From: CALKWS01 sp048594865
Lineage (GTDB): Bacteria; Actinomycetota; Actinomycetes; Actinomycetales; Beutenbergiaceae
DNA: 64,000 nucleotides
Direction: 5' to 3'
Assembly (NCBI GenBank): GCA_048594865.1
Contig: JBMDWZ010000076.1
Span: 14,029 to 78,028, forward strand
Shown here piece by piece: positions 1 through 9,118 of this stretch. Position numbers and translations under genes: made by a program. The stretch's first letter is position 1; each line of letters opens with the position of its first letter. The notes beneath the pieces are model-generated. The model worked only from the letters and a program-made list of their open reading frames with translations, did not search any database and was not told the DNA's origin.

Positions 1-1219
1 TGGTGTCGGTGCCGATGACGACGACGGCACGCAGGTGCTCCACAACGTCCCGAACGAGCGGGTCAAGGTCGGCGCCCTTGGTCACTCCACCGGCGATCCA
101 CACCCCGGTGCCCTGGGGAATCGAACGCAGCGAGGCCAGCGCGGCGTGCGGGTTGGTGGCCTTGGAGTCGTTGATGTACTGCACGCCGCCGTGAGTTCCG
201 GCGTCTTGGATGCGGTGCTCGGTGGCCTGCATCGATTGCAGCCCGGTACGGATGTGCGCGGGCTGCAGGCCCCCGGCCAAAGCCAGGGCGCTGGCCGCCA
301 ATGCGTTGGCCACCTGATGGTGCGGTGGGGTGGCGGAGCCGAGGTGAGCAAGGTCGGCGAAGGTCGCGAGTTCTTGGGCGCTGGTTTGCCGCGACCGGGT
401 GAACGCCCGGTCCACGAGCACATCCTCCACTAGCCCAACCTGCCCTACGCTCGGCATGCCGAGGGTGAATCCCACGGCCCGGGCACCTTCGGCGACGTCG
501 GCTGCCGACACCATGGCCATGGTGTCAGCGTCCTGGACGTTGTAGATGCAGGCGGTGGTGGTGCGCTCGAAGATGCGGGCCTTATCGGCGCGGTAGTCCG
601 CGTAATCGGTGTACCAATCCAAGTGGTCCGGGGCGATGTTTAAGCAAGCGCTGGCGACCGGGGCCATCGAGTGGGTGTAGTGCAGTTGGAAGCTGGACAA
701 CTCCACCGCCAGGGCATCGAGCCGCGTGCCAGATCCGTGCGCGCCCATGACCGTCTCCACCACCGAGGTGCCCACATTGCCCACGGCCGGGGCGTTCAGC
801 TCGGCGGCTGCCAGCATCGAGGCGAGCATGGTGACCGTCGTGGTTTTGCCGTTGGTGCCGGTCAGCGGCAACCAGGCCACCGAGCGCGGGCACACTCGCC
901 AGGCCAGTTCCACTTCGCTCCAGATCGGAATCCGGTTCGCGGCGGCACGCGCCAGCAACGGGTTAGTCGGCGGAATACCGGGTGAGGCGACCACCAGGTC
1001 CGGCGGGTCATCCAGTGCCAGTGCGCTCAGGATTTCCCAGTCTGGGTCCGCATCCACGCGTACCGCTGCCGGGATCTTGGCGCCTGCGGCCACGTCGGGG
1101 CGGGAATCGAGGGCGTGCACGGTGGCTCCGAGGTCCACCAGCGCACCTGCTACCGCTTGGCCCGTGATCCCGAGACCCACCACCACGGCGCGCCCAGACC
1201 GGAGTCCTTGAGGGTCCAC
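1..1219 (-). CDS. murD: UDP-N-acetylmuramoylalanine--D-glutamate ligase (MurD), 3' end outside the window
   Basis: Cytoplasmic ligase that adds D-glutamate to UDP-MurNAc-L-Ala during peptidoglycan precursor synthesis. I translated it from the minus strand: it opens with a GTG two nucleotides after the mraY stop, has a dinucleotide-like N-terminal stretch (VVVGLGITG, residues 12-20), the Mur-ligase P-loop GTNGKTTT (121-128), and later the typical NDSKATNPHAA segment of the C-terminal half. About 406 codons are visible against the usual 450-480, so only the last part of domain 3 is missing. It is the most distal visible gene of the dcw operon. The identity is secure; the exact start is less so because no Shine-Dalgarno is evident and coupling to mraY is likely. 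Confidence 0.95.
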   Translation of the reverse strand, partial: MDPQGLRSGRAVVVGLGITGQAVAGALVDLGATVHALDSRPDVAAGAKIPAAVRVDADPDWEILSALALDDPPDLVVASPGIPPTNPLLARAAANRIPIWSEVELAWRVCPRSVAWLPLTGTNGKTTTVTMLASMLAAAELNAPAVGNVGTSVVETVMGAHGSGTRLDALAVELSSFQLHYTHSMAPVASACLNIAPDHLDWYTDYADYRADKARIFERTTTACIYNVQDADTMAMVSAADVAEGARAVGFTLGMPSVGQVGLVEDVLVDRAFTRSRQTSAQELATFADLAHLGSATPPHHQVANALAASALALAGGLQPAHIRTGLQSMQATEHRIQDAGTHGGVQYINDSKATNPHAALASLRSIPQGTGVWIAGGVTKGADLDPLVRDVVEHLRAVVVIGTDT

Positions 1220-1221
1220 CG

Positions 1222-2325
1222 CTAGGTCACCACCCATTCAGCGTAGAAGATGCCCACGCCGAGGGATACGAACAACGCCGCGATGATCCAGAACCGGATC
1301 ACGATCGTCACCTCACCCCAACCCATGAGTTCGAAGTGGTGGTGCAAGGGCGCCATCTTGAACACGCGTTTGCCGGTCATCTTGAACCAGCCGATTTGGA
1401 TGACGTCGGAAAGCACGATCAACACGAACAGTCCACCGATGATCGCGGCCAGCACTTCGGTGCGGGTCAGGATCGACAGCCCAGCCAGCGCCCCGCCCAG
1501 GGCAAGTGACCCGGTGTCGCCCATGAAGATTTTGGCCGGTGAAGCGTTCCACCACAGGAAGCCCAAGCAGGCCCCGACGATCGCGGCGGCGATGATGGAC
1601 AGGTCGCGCGGGTCACGCACCTCGTAGCAGTTCGCTGCCTCTTCGGCGATCATCTGCGCCTGGGTGACGATCTGGCAGTTCTGGTTCGCCTGCCACATGG
1701 TCACCACCACGTAAGCACCGAACACGAACATCGACACCCCGGTCGCCAAGCCGTCCAGTCCGTCGGTGAGGTTGACCGCGTTGGACCAGGCGGTGATGAG
1801 GAAGTTCGCCCAGATGATGAACAGCACCAGTCCCACACCGGCGCCGAAGAACGCGAGGTCGAGGCCGGAGATGTCACGAGTGAAGGAAATCTGGGTGGAG
1901 GCCGGCGTCCGGAACCGCTCGTTGGGGAACTGCAGCACCAGCACCGAGAAGGTGATGCCGATGACGCCTTGGCCGATGATCTTCCACAGCGGACTCAACC
2001 CCAAGGAGCGCTGCCGGGAGATCTTGATGAAGTCGTCCAGGAATCCGATCAGCCCAAGGCCCACCATTAGGAACAACAGCAACAGTCCCGAGGCGTTGGG
2101 CATCCGCCCGGAAATCACGTTCGCCACGGCGTAGCCGATGACGGTGGCGGCGATGATCACCACCCCGCCCATGGTGGGCGTTCCACGCTTGGTGAAGTGC
2201 GCCGTGGGTCCGTCTTGACGGATGAATTGGCCGTAGTTGTGCTTCACCAGGAACCGGATGAAGACCGGTGTTCCCAGCAGCGAAACGATCATCGCGACCG
2301 CGCCGCTGGAAAGGACCGCGATCAT
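1222..2325 (-). CDS. mraY: Phospho-N-acetylmuramoyl-pentapeptide transferase (MraY)
   Basis: Integral membrane enzyme that transfers phospho-MurNAc-pentapeptide to undecaprenyl phosphate to make lipid I. The 367-residue protein has about ten hydrophobic segments and the family signatures: the Asp pair of FLDDFIK (about 97-98), NLTDGLDG (about 186-193), MGDTGS (268-273) and the histidine-rich APLHHHFE near residue 330. The start was set at the ATG that overlaps the murF stop as ATGA; an in-frame upstream extension of 11 residues would run into murF and is unlikely. The position between murF and murD is the classic dcw order. Confidence 0.96.
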   Translation of the reverse strand: MIAVLSSGAVAMIVSLLGTPVFIRFLVKHNYGQFIRQDGPTAHFTKRGTPTMGGVVIIAATVIGYAVANVISGRMPNASGLLLLFLMVGLGLIGFLDDFIKISRQRSLGLSPLWKIIGQGVIGITFSVLVLQFPNERFRTPASTQISFTRDISGLDLAFFGAGVGLVLFIIWANFLITAWSNAVNLTDGLDGLATGVSMFVFGAYVVVTMWQANQNCQIVTQAQMIAEEAANCYEVRDPRDLSIIAAAIVGACLGFLWWNASPAKIFMGDTGSLALGGALAGLSILTRTEVLAAIIGGLFVLIVLSDVIQIGWFKMTGKRVFKMAPLHHHFELMGWGEVTIVIRFWIIAALFVSLGVGIFYAEWVVT

Positions 2326-3728
2326 CGGTTGCCTTCTAGTTCGGAGACAACGCGCCACAGTTGCACACCGTTGGAGGCCTTGACCAGCACTACATCGCCG
2401 GACTTGGCCGAGCGGCGTAGTCGGCTGACCGCCTCGGTGACCCCGGTGGCCCTGGTGACCTCACGCTCGGGCATTCCGGCCGCCAGCGCCCCCTCGGCGA
2501 TCGGACGTGCCTCACCCTCAACGGCGATCAGTTGGTCGACGCCAAGGTTCGCTGCGTACTGACCAACACCCGTGTGCTCGGCGGTGGAATCCGGACCCAG
2601 TTCACGCATCGGTCCAAGGACGGCGATGGCGCGGCCGCCGGAGGTTTTGGCCATGTCCGCCAGGGCCCGCAAGGCGGCACGCATGGAGTCGGGGTTGGCG
2701 TTGTAGGCGTCATCGATGATCGTGACGCCGCTGGAGGTTTTGTGCACGTCCATACGGTGCGGGCTACGGGCGAAGGAGGTGCCCAGCAGCGCAGCGATCT
2801 GCGGCAGGTCCAATTGCAACTCCCGCGCTACCGCGGCAGCGGCCAAGGCGTTGGAGACTTGGTGCTCACCGAATAGCGCTAACGCCACCGGCACCTGCCC
2901 GGTGGGCGTGCTGAGCGTGAATCGGGGGCGCCCGGCGTCATCGGTGCTGACATCGCTGGCTTGGACTTCGGCTCCGGAACCGGTGCCGTACACAACGGTG
3001 CGTTCACCGGCCACGAGTGGCGCCATGGCCGCGACCCGCGCGTCGTCGCCGTTGAGGATGGCCACGCCCTGGGGTCGCATCCCTTGAACCAGTTCAGCTT
3101 TGGCGGTCGCAACCGCTTCGATCGTGCCGAATCCGCCCAGGTGCGCACGACCCACAGCAAGGACGACGGCGATGTCCGGTGCGGCGATCGAGGTCAGGTA
3201 GGTGAGGTTCCCCGGTGCGTCCGCGCCCATCTCTAGAACCAGCACGGCGGTGTCGGCGGTGGCGCGCAGCACCGTCAGCGGCAGGCCGACTTCGTTGTTG
3301 TAGGACCCGGCCGGGGCGATCACTTCACCCTTGCCCTCGAGCACCGAGGCGAGCAGGTCCTTGGTGGAAGTTTTACCCACAGATCCGGTGATGGCGACCA
3401 CCACCGGCGCCTTGGGCTGCTGGCGGAGCTGGTCCAGGACGAAGCGGGCCAGGTCTCCCAGAGCCGTCTCGGTGTCGGTGACCACGACCTGGGCCAGCGC
3501 GGCACCGTGGACTTCGCGAGAGACCAGCGCGGCGACCGCGCCACCCTCGCTGGCCGCGCCCAGGTAGTGGTGCCCGTCCACGCGCGCGCCGCGCAATGCC
3601 ACGAATAGGGAGTTGTGGGCCACTCGGCGGGAGTCGGTGACGACCGGCCCGTCGAGTTGGAGCCCGGGGTCACCAACGACCCGCCCGCCGGTCGCGTCGG
3701 CGATCTGGGCCAGCGTCAGCGCGATCAT
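2322..3728 (-). CDS. murF: UDP-MurNAc-tripeptide--D-Ala-D-Ala ligase (MurF)
   Basis: Cytoplasmic ligase that adds D-alanyl-D-alanine to the UDP-MurNAc-tripeptide, completing the pentapeptide. The 468-residue protein shows the N-terminal Mur_ligase fold, the ATP-binding loop TGSVGKTST (114-122), the central EMGAD metal/substrate region and the C-terminal DDAYNANPDS motif typical of MurF. Its ATG overlaps the murE stop by four nucleotides (ATGA), and its own stop overlaps mraY in the same way, so the three genes are translationally coupled. Confidence 0.96.
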   Translation of the reverse strand: MIALTLAQIADATGGRVVGDPGLQLDGPVVTDSRRVAHNSLFVALRGARVDGHHYLGAASEGGAVAALVSREVHGAALAQVVVTDTETALGDLARFVLDQLRQQPKAPVVVAITGSVGKTSTKDLLASVLEGKGEVIAPAGSYNNEVGLPLTVLRATADTAVLVLEMGADAPGNLTYLTSIAAPDIAVVLAVGRAHLGGFGTIEAVATAKAELVQGMRPQGVAILNGDDARVAAMAPLVAGERTVVYGTGSGAEVQASDVSTDDAGRPRFTLSTPTGQVPVALALFGEHQVSNALAAAAVARELQLDLPQIAALLGTSFARSPHRMDVHKTSSGVTIIDDAYNANPDSMRAALRALADMAKTSGGRAIAVLGPMRELGPDSTAEHTGVGQYAANLGVDQLIAVEGEARPIAEGALAAGMPEREVTRATGVTEAVSRLRRSAKSGDVVLVKASNGVQLWRVVSELEGNR

Positions 3729-5287
3729 GGTGTGTCCTTTGGGGTCGCAGCCTCGCCTCGCCGTGCCATCGCGCTGCGTACCTCCGCTCGGTCATCGAGG
3801 TGATGGTCCACCCCGGCAATCTCCTGCACGGTCTCGTGTCCTCGACCGGCTATGAGAACCGTATCCGCTGCGGCGGCCAATTCGATGGCACGCGCGATTG
3901 CCGCCTGTCGCGGGGCGACCTCTTGCAGTTCGCGTGGTCGGCCGGCTGCACGCTCATCTTCCAGGGCCTGGGCCGCGCCGGTGAGCACCTCCCGGCGAAT
4001 CTGAGCGGCATCTTCATTGTGTGGATCGTCGTCGGTGACGATGGTCACGTCCGCACCGCGGACCGCGACTGCTCCCATATGCGGGCGTTTGGTCTTATCT
4101 CGATCGCCGGTGGCCCCGAACACGAGCAGGACCCGACCCCGAGCACCGGCGCGTGCCGCAGCCAGCGCCTGTTCCAACGCTTGGGTGTTGTGGGCGAAGT
4201 CCACGATCACCCGGGGTTCGGTGGCCACCACCTGCATCCGGCCGGGCACCACCGGGTTCAGCGTGCCGCCAAGGGCGGCGTGCACCTGCTCGCAGGTGTA
4301 GCCGGCGGTGATGACCATGACGATGGCCAGGGCAGCGTTGGCCACGTTGAAGTCACCGGGTAGCCCCAGCGACACCCGTAGGTGCTGCTCGCCCGGGCCG
4401 GTCAGGGTGAGGTCGGTTCCCGACGGCGAAGCATCGGCCCGCGTGATCATCCAGTCCGCGGTGGTGCCGTTGGTGGCGACCGTGACCATCGGCAGGCCCG
4501 AGCGCTCCGCCAGCTGGGTGCCCCACTCGTCGTCGATGAGCACCACCCCGCGGGCGGACCGCTCGGCAGTGAAGAGCGAGGCCTTGGCCTCGAAGTAGTT
4601 GCGCATGTCACCGTGCAGGTCCAGGTGATCGGGGGTGAGGTTGGTGAACCCGGCAACGTCGTAGCGCAGGCCATCGACCCGGTGCAGCGCAAGAGCGTGC
4701 GAGGAGACCTCCATGACGGCGTCACTGACGCCGGCGTCCCGCATCTGGGCGAATAGCCCATGCAGGGCCGGGGCCTCGGGGGTGGTGAGCTTGGCCGGCT
4801 CACGATGGGTGCCGACCTTGAGTTCTACGGTGCCGATCATCCCGGTGGTGGCGCCCAGAGCACTCAGGATGTGTTCGATCATGTAGGACGTGGTGGTCTT
4901 GCCGTTGGTGCCGGTGACCGCGAACGTCGTTAACGCATCCGCTGGGCGGTTGTGCACCCATGCGGCCAGATTTCCAAGGATCGCGCGGGGCTCGCTGGCG
5001 ATGAGGACCGGAACGTCCGGCACCGATCCTGCCAAGGAGGCGGCGCCGTCGTCGTCGGTGAGGATCGCGACCGCCCCACGGGCGGCCGCATCGGCAGCGA
5101 ACCTGGCGCCGTGGGTGTGGGCTCCTGGGAGCGCGGCGAACAGTTGCCCGGGGCCCACGGACCGGTTGTCGAGGCTGACGCCGCGAAGTTCGGCGTCGCC
5201 CACGTCCCCGTGGCGCACCTGAAGGCCGAACTCACGGGTGAGTTCGGCCAGGGTGCGCCGGGACTCGGCACCTGACATTGCGTTCAT
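3725..5287 (-). CDS. murE: UDP-MurNAc-L-Ala-D-Glu ligase (MurE), diamino-acid specificity uncertain
   Basis: Adds the third-position diamino acid to UDP-MurNAc-L-Ala-D-Glu. The 520-residue protein has the P-loop TGTNGKTTT (125-133), the VSSHAL motif (about 195-200) and a complete C-terminal domain. At the site that reads DNPR in meso-DAP ligases it reads D420-D421-P422-H423, so the arginine that contacts the DAP carboxylate is replaced. The usual YAHTPD motif reads FAHNTQ (364-369). Both changes suggest specificity for lysine, ornithine or another diamino acid, as in several Micrococcales, though this is inference. Only 18 nt separate it from ftsI. Confidence 0.93.
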   Translation of the reverse strand: MNAMSGAESRRTLAELTREFGLQVRHGDVGDAELRGVSLDNRSVGPGQLFAALPGAHTHGARFAADAAARGAVAILTDDDGAASLAGSVPDVPVLIASEPRAILGNLAAWVHNRPADALTTFAVTGTNGKTTTSYMIEHILSALGATTGMIGTVELKVGTHREPAKLTTPEAPALHGLFAQMRDAGVSDAVMEVSSHALALHRVDGLRYDVAGFTNLTPDHLDLHGDMRNYFEAKASLFTAERSARGVVLIDDEWGTQLAERSGLPMVTVATNGTTADWMITRADASPSGTDLTLTGPGEQHLRVSLGLPGDFNVANAALAIVMVITAGYTCEQVHAALGGTLNPVVPGRMQVVATEPRVIVDFAHNTQALEQALAAARAGARGRVLLVFGATGDRDKTKRPHMGAVAVRGADVTIVTDDDPHNEDAAQIRREVLTGAAQALEDERAAGRPRELQEVAPRQAAIARAIELAAAADTVLIAGRGHETVQEIAGVDHHLDDRAEVRSAMARRGEAATPKDTP

Positions 5288-5305
5288 GATTCCTAGTATC
5301 GGGCC

Positions 5306-7078
5306 TCAGGAATCGTCTTGCGGATACAGCGGGTACAAGTCCGGCTCCTGCGTCGAGGGCGGTACCCCCATGTCCTGCAAGGTGAAGGCGGCAACGTCGT
5401 GGAACACCGGGGCGGCCACGACCGAGCCGTAGATTCCTTCGGGGTTGACCACGACCACGCCGATCGCGATCTTCGGGTCCTCCGCTGGTGCGACGCCCAC
5501 GAAGGACGCGGCCCGGCCATCGAGGCCACCATTACCGTCGGGGATTTCTGCGGTTCCGGTCTTGCCGGCCACCCGATAGCCCTCCAGGGCCGCCCGGGTA
5601 CCGGAACTGCCCTCACGGACACTGGATTCCAGCATGGTCACCAGTTCGCCGGTGCTTTCGGGTGAGGCAACCTGGACCGGATCGTCCGAGGCCACCTCTT
5701 CGTACCCGTCTTCACAGGAGTACCCATCGATGATCCGCGGTGTGACCGCCATCCCCTGGTTGCCGATGGTGGCGAAGACCTGGGTGTTGGCCACCAGGTT
5801 GACGTTCACGCTCTGCCCGAACATGGTCACGTACTGGGTGCGTCCGTCCCAGTCGGAGTAGTGGCTGAGCAGACCGGCGCTCTCCCCCGGCAGTCCCATG
5901 CCGGTGCGGTCGCCCCAGCCCATGGCCCGCATGTAGTTGTAGCGGGTCTCATTGGACATCCGGTCACCGATCATCACAGTGGAAGTATTCGCGGACTCGG
6001 CGAGCACACCGGTCGCGGTGAGCTGCTGGTCGGGGTGATAGGTGTGGTCGGAGAAGGTTTGCCCGTTCGGCATGGTGTGCCGGTAGGGGTTATCGATGAC
6101 TTCATCGGGTTCCACGACGCCCTCTTCCAGGGCCGAGAGCATCGTCAACACCTTGCCCGTGGAGCCGGGATCGAAGGCGGCCTGTACCGACCGGGCTCCC
6201 CGATCTTCCTCATCGGTGTCCATCGGGTTGTTGGGGTCCACGGCGCCCGAGTCGGCCAGCGCCAAGATTCGGCCGGTTCCGATTTCGATGGCGGTCACTG
6301 CGCCCCAATCGGCGCCTTGTTCCTCGACCATGTCGTCGATGACTTTCTGGGCGTTCCACTGAACATCGGCGTTGATGGTCAGCTGCACGTCACAGCCGGG
6401 GATCGCGGGGGTGCTCTCCTGGCGGCCGGTCGGGATGATCTGTCCACCAGCACCGATCTCAACCTCGCTGGTGCCGGGGGTTCCGAGGAGTCGTTCGTTG
6501 AGGGTGGATTCCACGCCCGCGGCCCCATCGCCCTCGGAGTTCACCCACCCCAGAATGTTGCCGGCGGTGGTGCCGTTGGGGTACACCCGCTGCGGGGAAC
6601 GCTCGGGAGTGATTCCGTTGATTCCCAGTTCCCGGACCGCTTGCCAGGTCTCGGGAGTGACGTTGCGGGCGAGCCGGTGGTAGCCCTTGTCTCCTACCAG
6701 CTCGGCGCCCAAGGTGGCGGGGTCTCGGTCCAGGATGGGCGCCAATGCTTGGGCGGCGGCGACAGCGCCGACGCCCACCACCTCATCGCCATCGCGCAGG
6801 GTGAAATCTGGGATCTGCCGCTGGTCGACGATGATGTCGTAGGTTTCCACGCTGGTGGCCAGCACGGTTCCTTCGGAGTCCAGGATCTCCCCGCGCGGAG
6901 CGGACAGGGTGCTGGGTACGGTCCGCTCGCTCATCGCCGCCTCGGCGAGACCCGGACCGGCGATCGCCTGCACGTACACCAGCCGGGCAGCGAAAACCAG
7001 CACCACCACGAGGATCATGGCCAGCAGGATATTTTGACGCCGAGTGGGTGAACCGACCCCGGTCAACGATCCCGCCAT
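5306..7078 (-). CDS. ftsI: Septal penicillin-binding protein (class B, FtsI/PBP3-like transpeptidase)
   Basis: Membrane-anchored transpeptidase that cross-links septal peptidoglycan with FtsW. The 590 residues comprise a short cytoplasmic N-terminus, one membrane anchor (about 16-33), a PBP dimerisation domain and a transpeptidase domain with the three active-site motifs: S306-T-G-K309, S361-A-N363 and K505-T-G-T508. No PASTA repeats are present. The ATG overlaps the upstream ftsL-like stop by one nucleotide (TGATG). Place in the dcw cluster supports ftsI rather than an elongation PBP. Confidence 0.94.
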   Translation of the reverse strand: MAGSLTGVGSPTRRQNILLAMILVVVLVFAARLVYVQAIAGPGLAEAAMSERTVPSTLSAPRGEILDSEGTVLATSVETYDIIVDQRQIPDFTLRDGDEVVGVGAVAAAQALAPILDRDPATLGAELVGDKGYHRLARNVTPETWQAVRELGINGITPERSPQRVYPNGTTAGNILGWVNSEGDGAAGVESTLNERLLGTPGTSEVEIGAGGQIIPTGRQESTPAIPGCDVQLTINADVQWNAQKVIDDMVEEQGADWGAVTAIEIGTGRILALADSGAVDPNNPMDTDEEDRGARSVQAAFDPGSTGKVLTMLSALEEGVVEPDEVIDNPYRHTMPNGQTFSDHTYHPDQQLTATGVLAESANTSTVMIGDRMSNETRYNYMRAMGWGDRTGMGLPGESAGLLSHYSDWDGRTQYVTMFGQSVNVNLVANTQVFATIGNQGMAVTPRIIDGYSCEDGYEEVASDDPVQVASPESTGELVTMLESSVREGSSGTRAALEGYRVAGKTGTAEIPDGNGGLDGRAASFVGVAPAEDPKIAIGVVVVNPEGIYGSVVAAPVFHDVAAFTLQDMGVPPSTQEPDLYPLYPQDDS

Positions 7079-7473
7079 CAGTCATCTCCGATCAGGGTGC
7101 TCGCCGGCCCCAGGATCGAGCCGTCGGACAGGTTGAGGTAGCTGGTCTCTTCGGCTTTCTCCATGCCCAGCTCCTGCGCAGCCGCGGCGAGGGTCGCGGG
7201 CGAACCCGAGGCCACCACCTGCTGCGACAGGGTCTGTTGGTGCTCGGACAGGCGCGCGAGCTCGGCCCGCTGGTCATACATTTCGTAAGCGGTTGAGGCC
7301 ATCGCGGTGTTCAGCATCAGGGCCCCCAGCAACGCGCCGATGAGGATCGTCACGCATAGAAAGGCGAACGGCACGAACGACCGAGGGCTGGAGGGGCTGC
7401 GGACAATCTGCAGCCGCGGGATTCGGGAGCTGACTCCGCGGGTGGCTGGCGCTCTCAGCGGCACTGCACTCAT
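7078..7473 (-). CDS. FtsL-like bitopic division protein
   Basis: A 131-residue protein with a basic N-terminal tail, a single membrane segment (about 34-58) and a periplasmic stretch rich in Ala, Glu and Gln (about 66-110) that looks like a short coiled coil. Its size, topology and place between rsmH and ftsI match FtsL, which recruits FtsI and activates septal synthesis with FtsB. FtsL proteins have little sequence conservation, so the name rests on topology and synteny. It overlaps rsmH by 4 nt and ftsI by 1 nt. Confidence 0.8.
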   Translation of the reverse strand: MSAVPLRAPATRGVSSRIPRLQIVRSPSSPRSFVPFAFLCVTILIGALLGALMLNTAMASTAYEMYDQRAELARLSEHQQTLSQQVVASGSPATLAAAAQELGMEKAEETSYLNLSDGSILGPASTLIGDD

Positions 7474-8456
7474 TGCTGGCCTCCCAGATGTGTCGGTGTC
7501 GGTCGCAGGCGTTGCACGGCACGGAGTTTTACCGAGGCCGACCGTGGGTTGGCTTGTTGCTCGGCGGCATCGGCCGATTCGGCGCCCCGAGTGAGGTTCT
7601 TCAGGTACGGCTCGTGGCCGGCGAGCTCGGTGGGCAAATCCAAAGGAGTGGTAGAGGTGGTGCCGGCGCGGAACGCGGACTTCACCATCCGGTCTTCCAG
7701 GGAGTGGTAGGACATCACCACTACCCGGCCGCCCACGGCCACCGACTCGATGGCCGCCGGCAGTGCGCGGCCCAGGACGTCCAGCTCGGTGTTCACCGCG
7801 ATCCGCAGCGCCTGGAAGGTGCGCTTGGCAGGGTTGCCGCCGGTGCGCCGACCGGCCTGCGGAATCGCGTTGCGAATGAGGTCAACGAATTCGTCGCTGT
7901 GAGTGATGGGCGATTCTGCCCGGCGGCGCACGATTGCCGAAGCGATCCGGCCGGCGAACCGCTCCTCGCCGTAGTCGCGAATCACTCGGCGCAGTTCACC
8001 CTCGGTGGCCTCGGCGAGGAACTGTGCCGCGCTGGTGCCGCGGGTTTGGTCCATCCGCATGTCCAGCGGGGCGTTTTGGGCGTATGCGAATCCGCGCTCG
8101 GGCCGGTCCAACTGCAGGGAGGAGACGCCCAGGTCGAACAGGATGCCCGCCGCTCCTTGCGAGCGGCTCGCCACGACGTCGTCGATCTCGTCGAAGACGG
8201 CGTGCACGGCTTCGAAGCGGTCACCGAAGCGAGCCAGGCGCGCCGAGGCGATCTCGAGCGCTTGGGGGTCGCGGTCGATTCCCACGACCGTCAGGTCGGG
8301 GTGGGCCTGGAGCATCAGTTCGCTGTGTCCGCCCATGCCCAATGTGGCATCGACGGCGAGCGCCCCGGGCGCCTGGATCGCCGGGGCCAGCAGGTCGGCG
8401 CAGCGCTGCGCTAGCACCGGTGTGTGCAGGTCACCGGCTGGGTGCTGGGAGCTCAT
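7470..8456 (-). CDS. rsmH: 16S rRNA (cytosine(1402)-N(4))-methyltransferase (RsmH/MraW)
   Basis: SAM-dependent methyltransferase acting on C1402 in the decoding centre of 16S rRNA. The chosen 328-residue form starts with HTPVL near residue 12, has the SAM motif DATLGMGGH (about 34-42) and the family motifs DLGVSSLQLD and FAYAQNAPLDMRMD, and ends with the ALR.IAVNTEL and YHSLEDR blocks. The start at 8456 was chosen because AGGAAGGG lies five nucleotides upstream of the ATG. A longer frame reaches back to a TGATG overlap with mraZ at 8615, adding about 53 poorly conserved residues; it cannot be fully excluded. Confidence 0.93.
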   Translation of the reverse strand: MSSQHPAGDLHTPVLAQRCADLLAPAIQAPGALAVDATLGMGGHSELMLQAHPDLTVVGIDRDPQALEIASARLARFGDRFEAVHAVFDEIDDVVASRSQGAAGILFDLGVSSLQLDRPERGFAYAQNAPLDMRMDQTRGTSAAQFLAEATEGELRRVIRDYGEERFAGRIASAIVRRRAESPITHSDEFVDLIRNAIPQAGRRTGGNPAKRTFQALRIAVNTELDVLGRALPAAIESVAVGGRVVVMSYHSLEDRMVKSAFRAGTTSTTPLDLPTELAGHEPYLKNLTRGAESADAAEQQANPRSASVKLRAVQRLRPTPTHLGGQQ

Positions 8457-8614
8457 CTGCCCTTCCTGACGCTCGTTGTACTCGGTGGATCGCATGAGGT
8501 GGCCGGTCCGTGGCGCACTGTGCCGCCCAACCAGGACTCCCCCCGCTTGCTCTGGCGCCGGGGAAGTGCGCCAGAGTTGCGGTGAGAGACCTCGCTGGGC
8601 GGAAACAGTTGTCA

Positions 8615-9043
8615 TCACAGTCCGGGCACAACCTCTTCGGTGAGTTCGGCAAATGCCTGCTCAGAGGTGGCCAGGTACTCGGTCCAGGCACCCGCATCCC
8701 AGATTTCGATCTTCGATCCAGAACCGATGACCGCCAACTCCCGGTCCAGTGCTGCGTACTTGCGCAGGATCGGTGGGATCGTCAGCCGGCCTTGCTTGTC
8801 CGGGATTTCGTCGCTGGCGCCGGAGAGGAACACCCGCTGGAAGTCCCGCGCCTGCTTGGAGGTGAGCGAGGCGGACTGCATTTGGGAGTGAACCCGCTCG
8901 AACTCCGAGCGCGGGAACCCATACAGGCACCGCTCCTGGCCACGGGTAATCACGATCCCGGGGGCGAGCGCCTCACGGAACTTGGCAGGCAGGATCAGGC
9001 GGCCCTTGTCGTCCAACCTCGGTTCGTACGTACCAAGAAACAT
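8615..9043 (-). CDS. mraZ: Transcriptional regulator MraZ
   Basis: DNA-binding AbrB-like protein that forms rings and controls its own dcw operon. The 142 residues contain two SpoVT-AbrB half-repeats with the diagnostic DDKGRLILPAKFR (about 11-23) and DKQGRLTIPPILR (about 82-94) segments. A strong Shine-Dalgarno (GGAGGGGG) precedes the ATG. The three 10-bp repeats about 40 nt upstream are its probable operator. Confidence 0.95.
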   Translation of the reverse strand: MFLGTYEPRLDDKGRLILPAKFREALAPGIVITRGQERCLYGFPRSEFERVHSQMQSASLTSKQARDFQRVFLSGASDEIPDKQGRLTIPPILRKYAALDRELAVIGSGSKIEIWDAGAWTEYLATSEQAFAELTEEVVPGL

Positions 9044-9083
9044 GTGCCACCCCCTCCTGCGTGTGACGCCCTATCGATCCGGA

Positions 9084-9118
9084 TCACCCCACTTTACTCC
9101 ACATCTCCCCACAGTCAA
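9084..9118 (-). promoter_or_regulatory. mra (dcw) promoter overlaid by three MraZ repeats
   Basis: Read on the minus strand, 9113-9084 holds three consecutive 10-bp repeats: TGTGGGGAGA, TGTGGAGTAA and AGTGGGGTGA. MraZ boxes in other bacteria are direct GTGG-type repeats at 10-bp spacing. A candidate promoter lies in the same DNA: -35 TTGACT (9118-9113), 16-nt spacer, -10 TAAAGT (9096-9091). The repeats start just after the -35 and pass over the -10, so bound MraZ would block RNA polymerase. Confidence 0.75.

Noticed and set aside
5861..7051. Open frame of 396 codons on the plus strand opposite ftsI
   Set aside because: It is the mirror of a high-GC gene (third-position GC leaves the antisense frame open), has no known domain and no ribosome site.
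8457..8615. N-terminal extension of RsmH back to mraZ
   Set aside because: A good Shine-Dalgarno exists only at 8456, and the extra 53 residues are not family-like; kept as an alternative in the rsmH entry.
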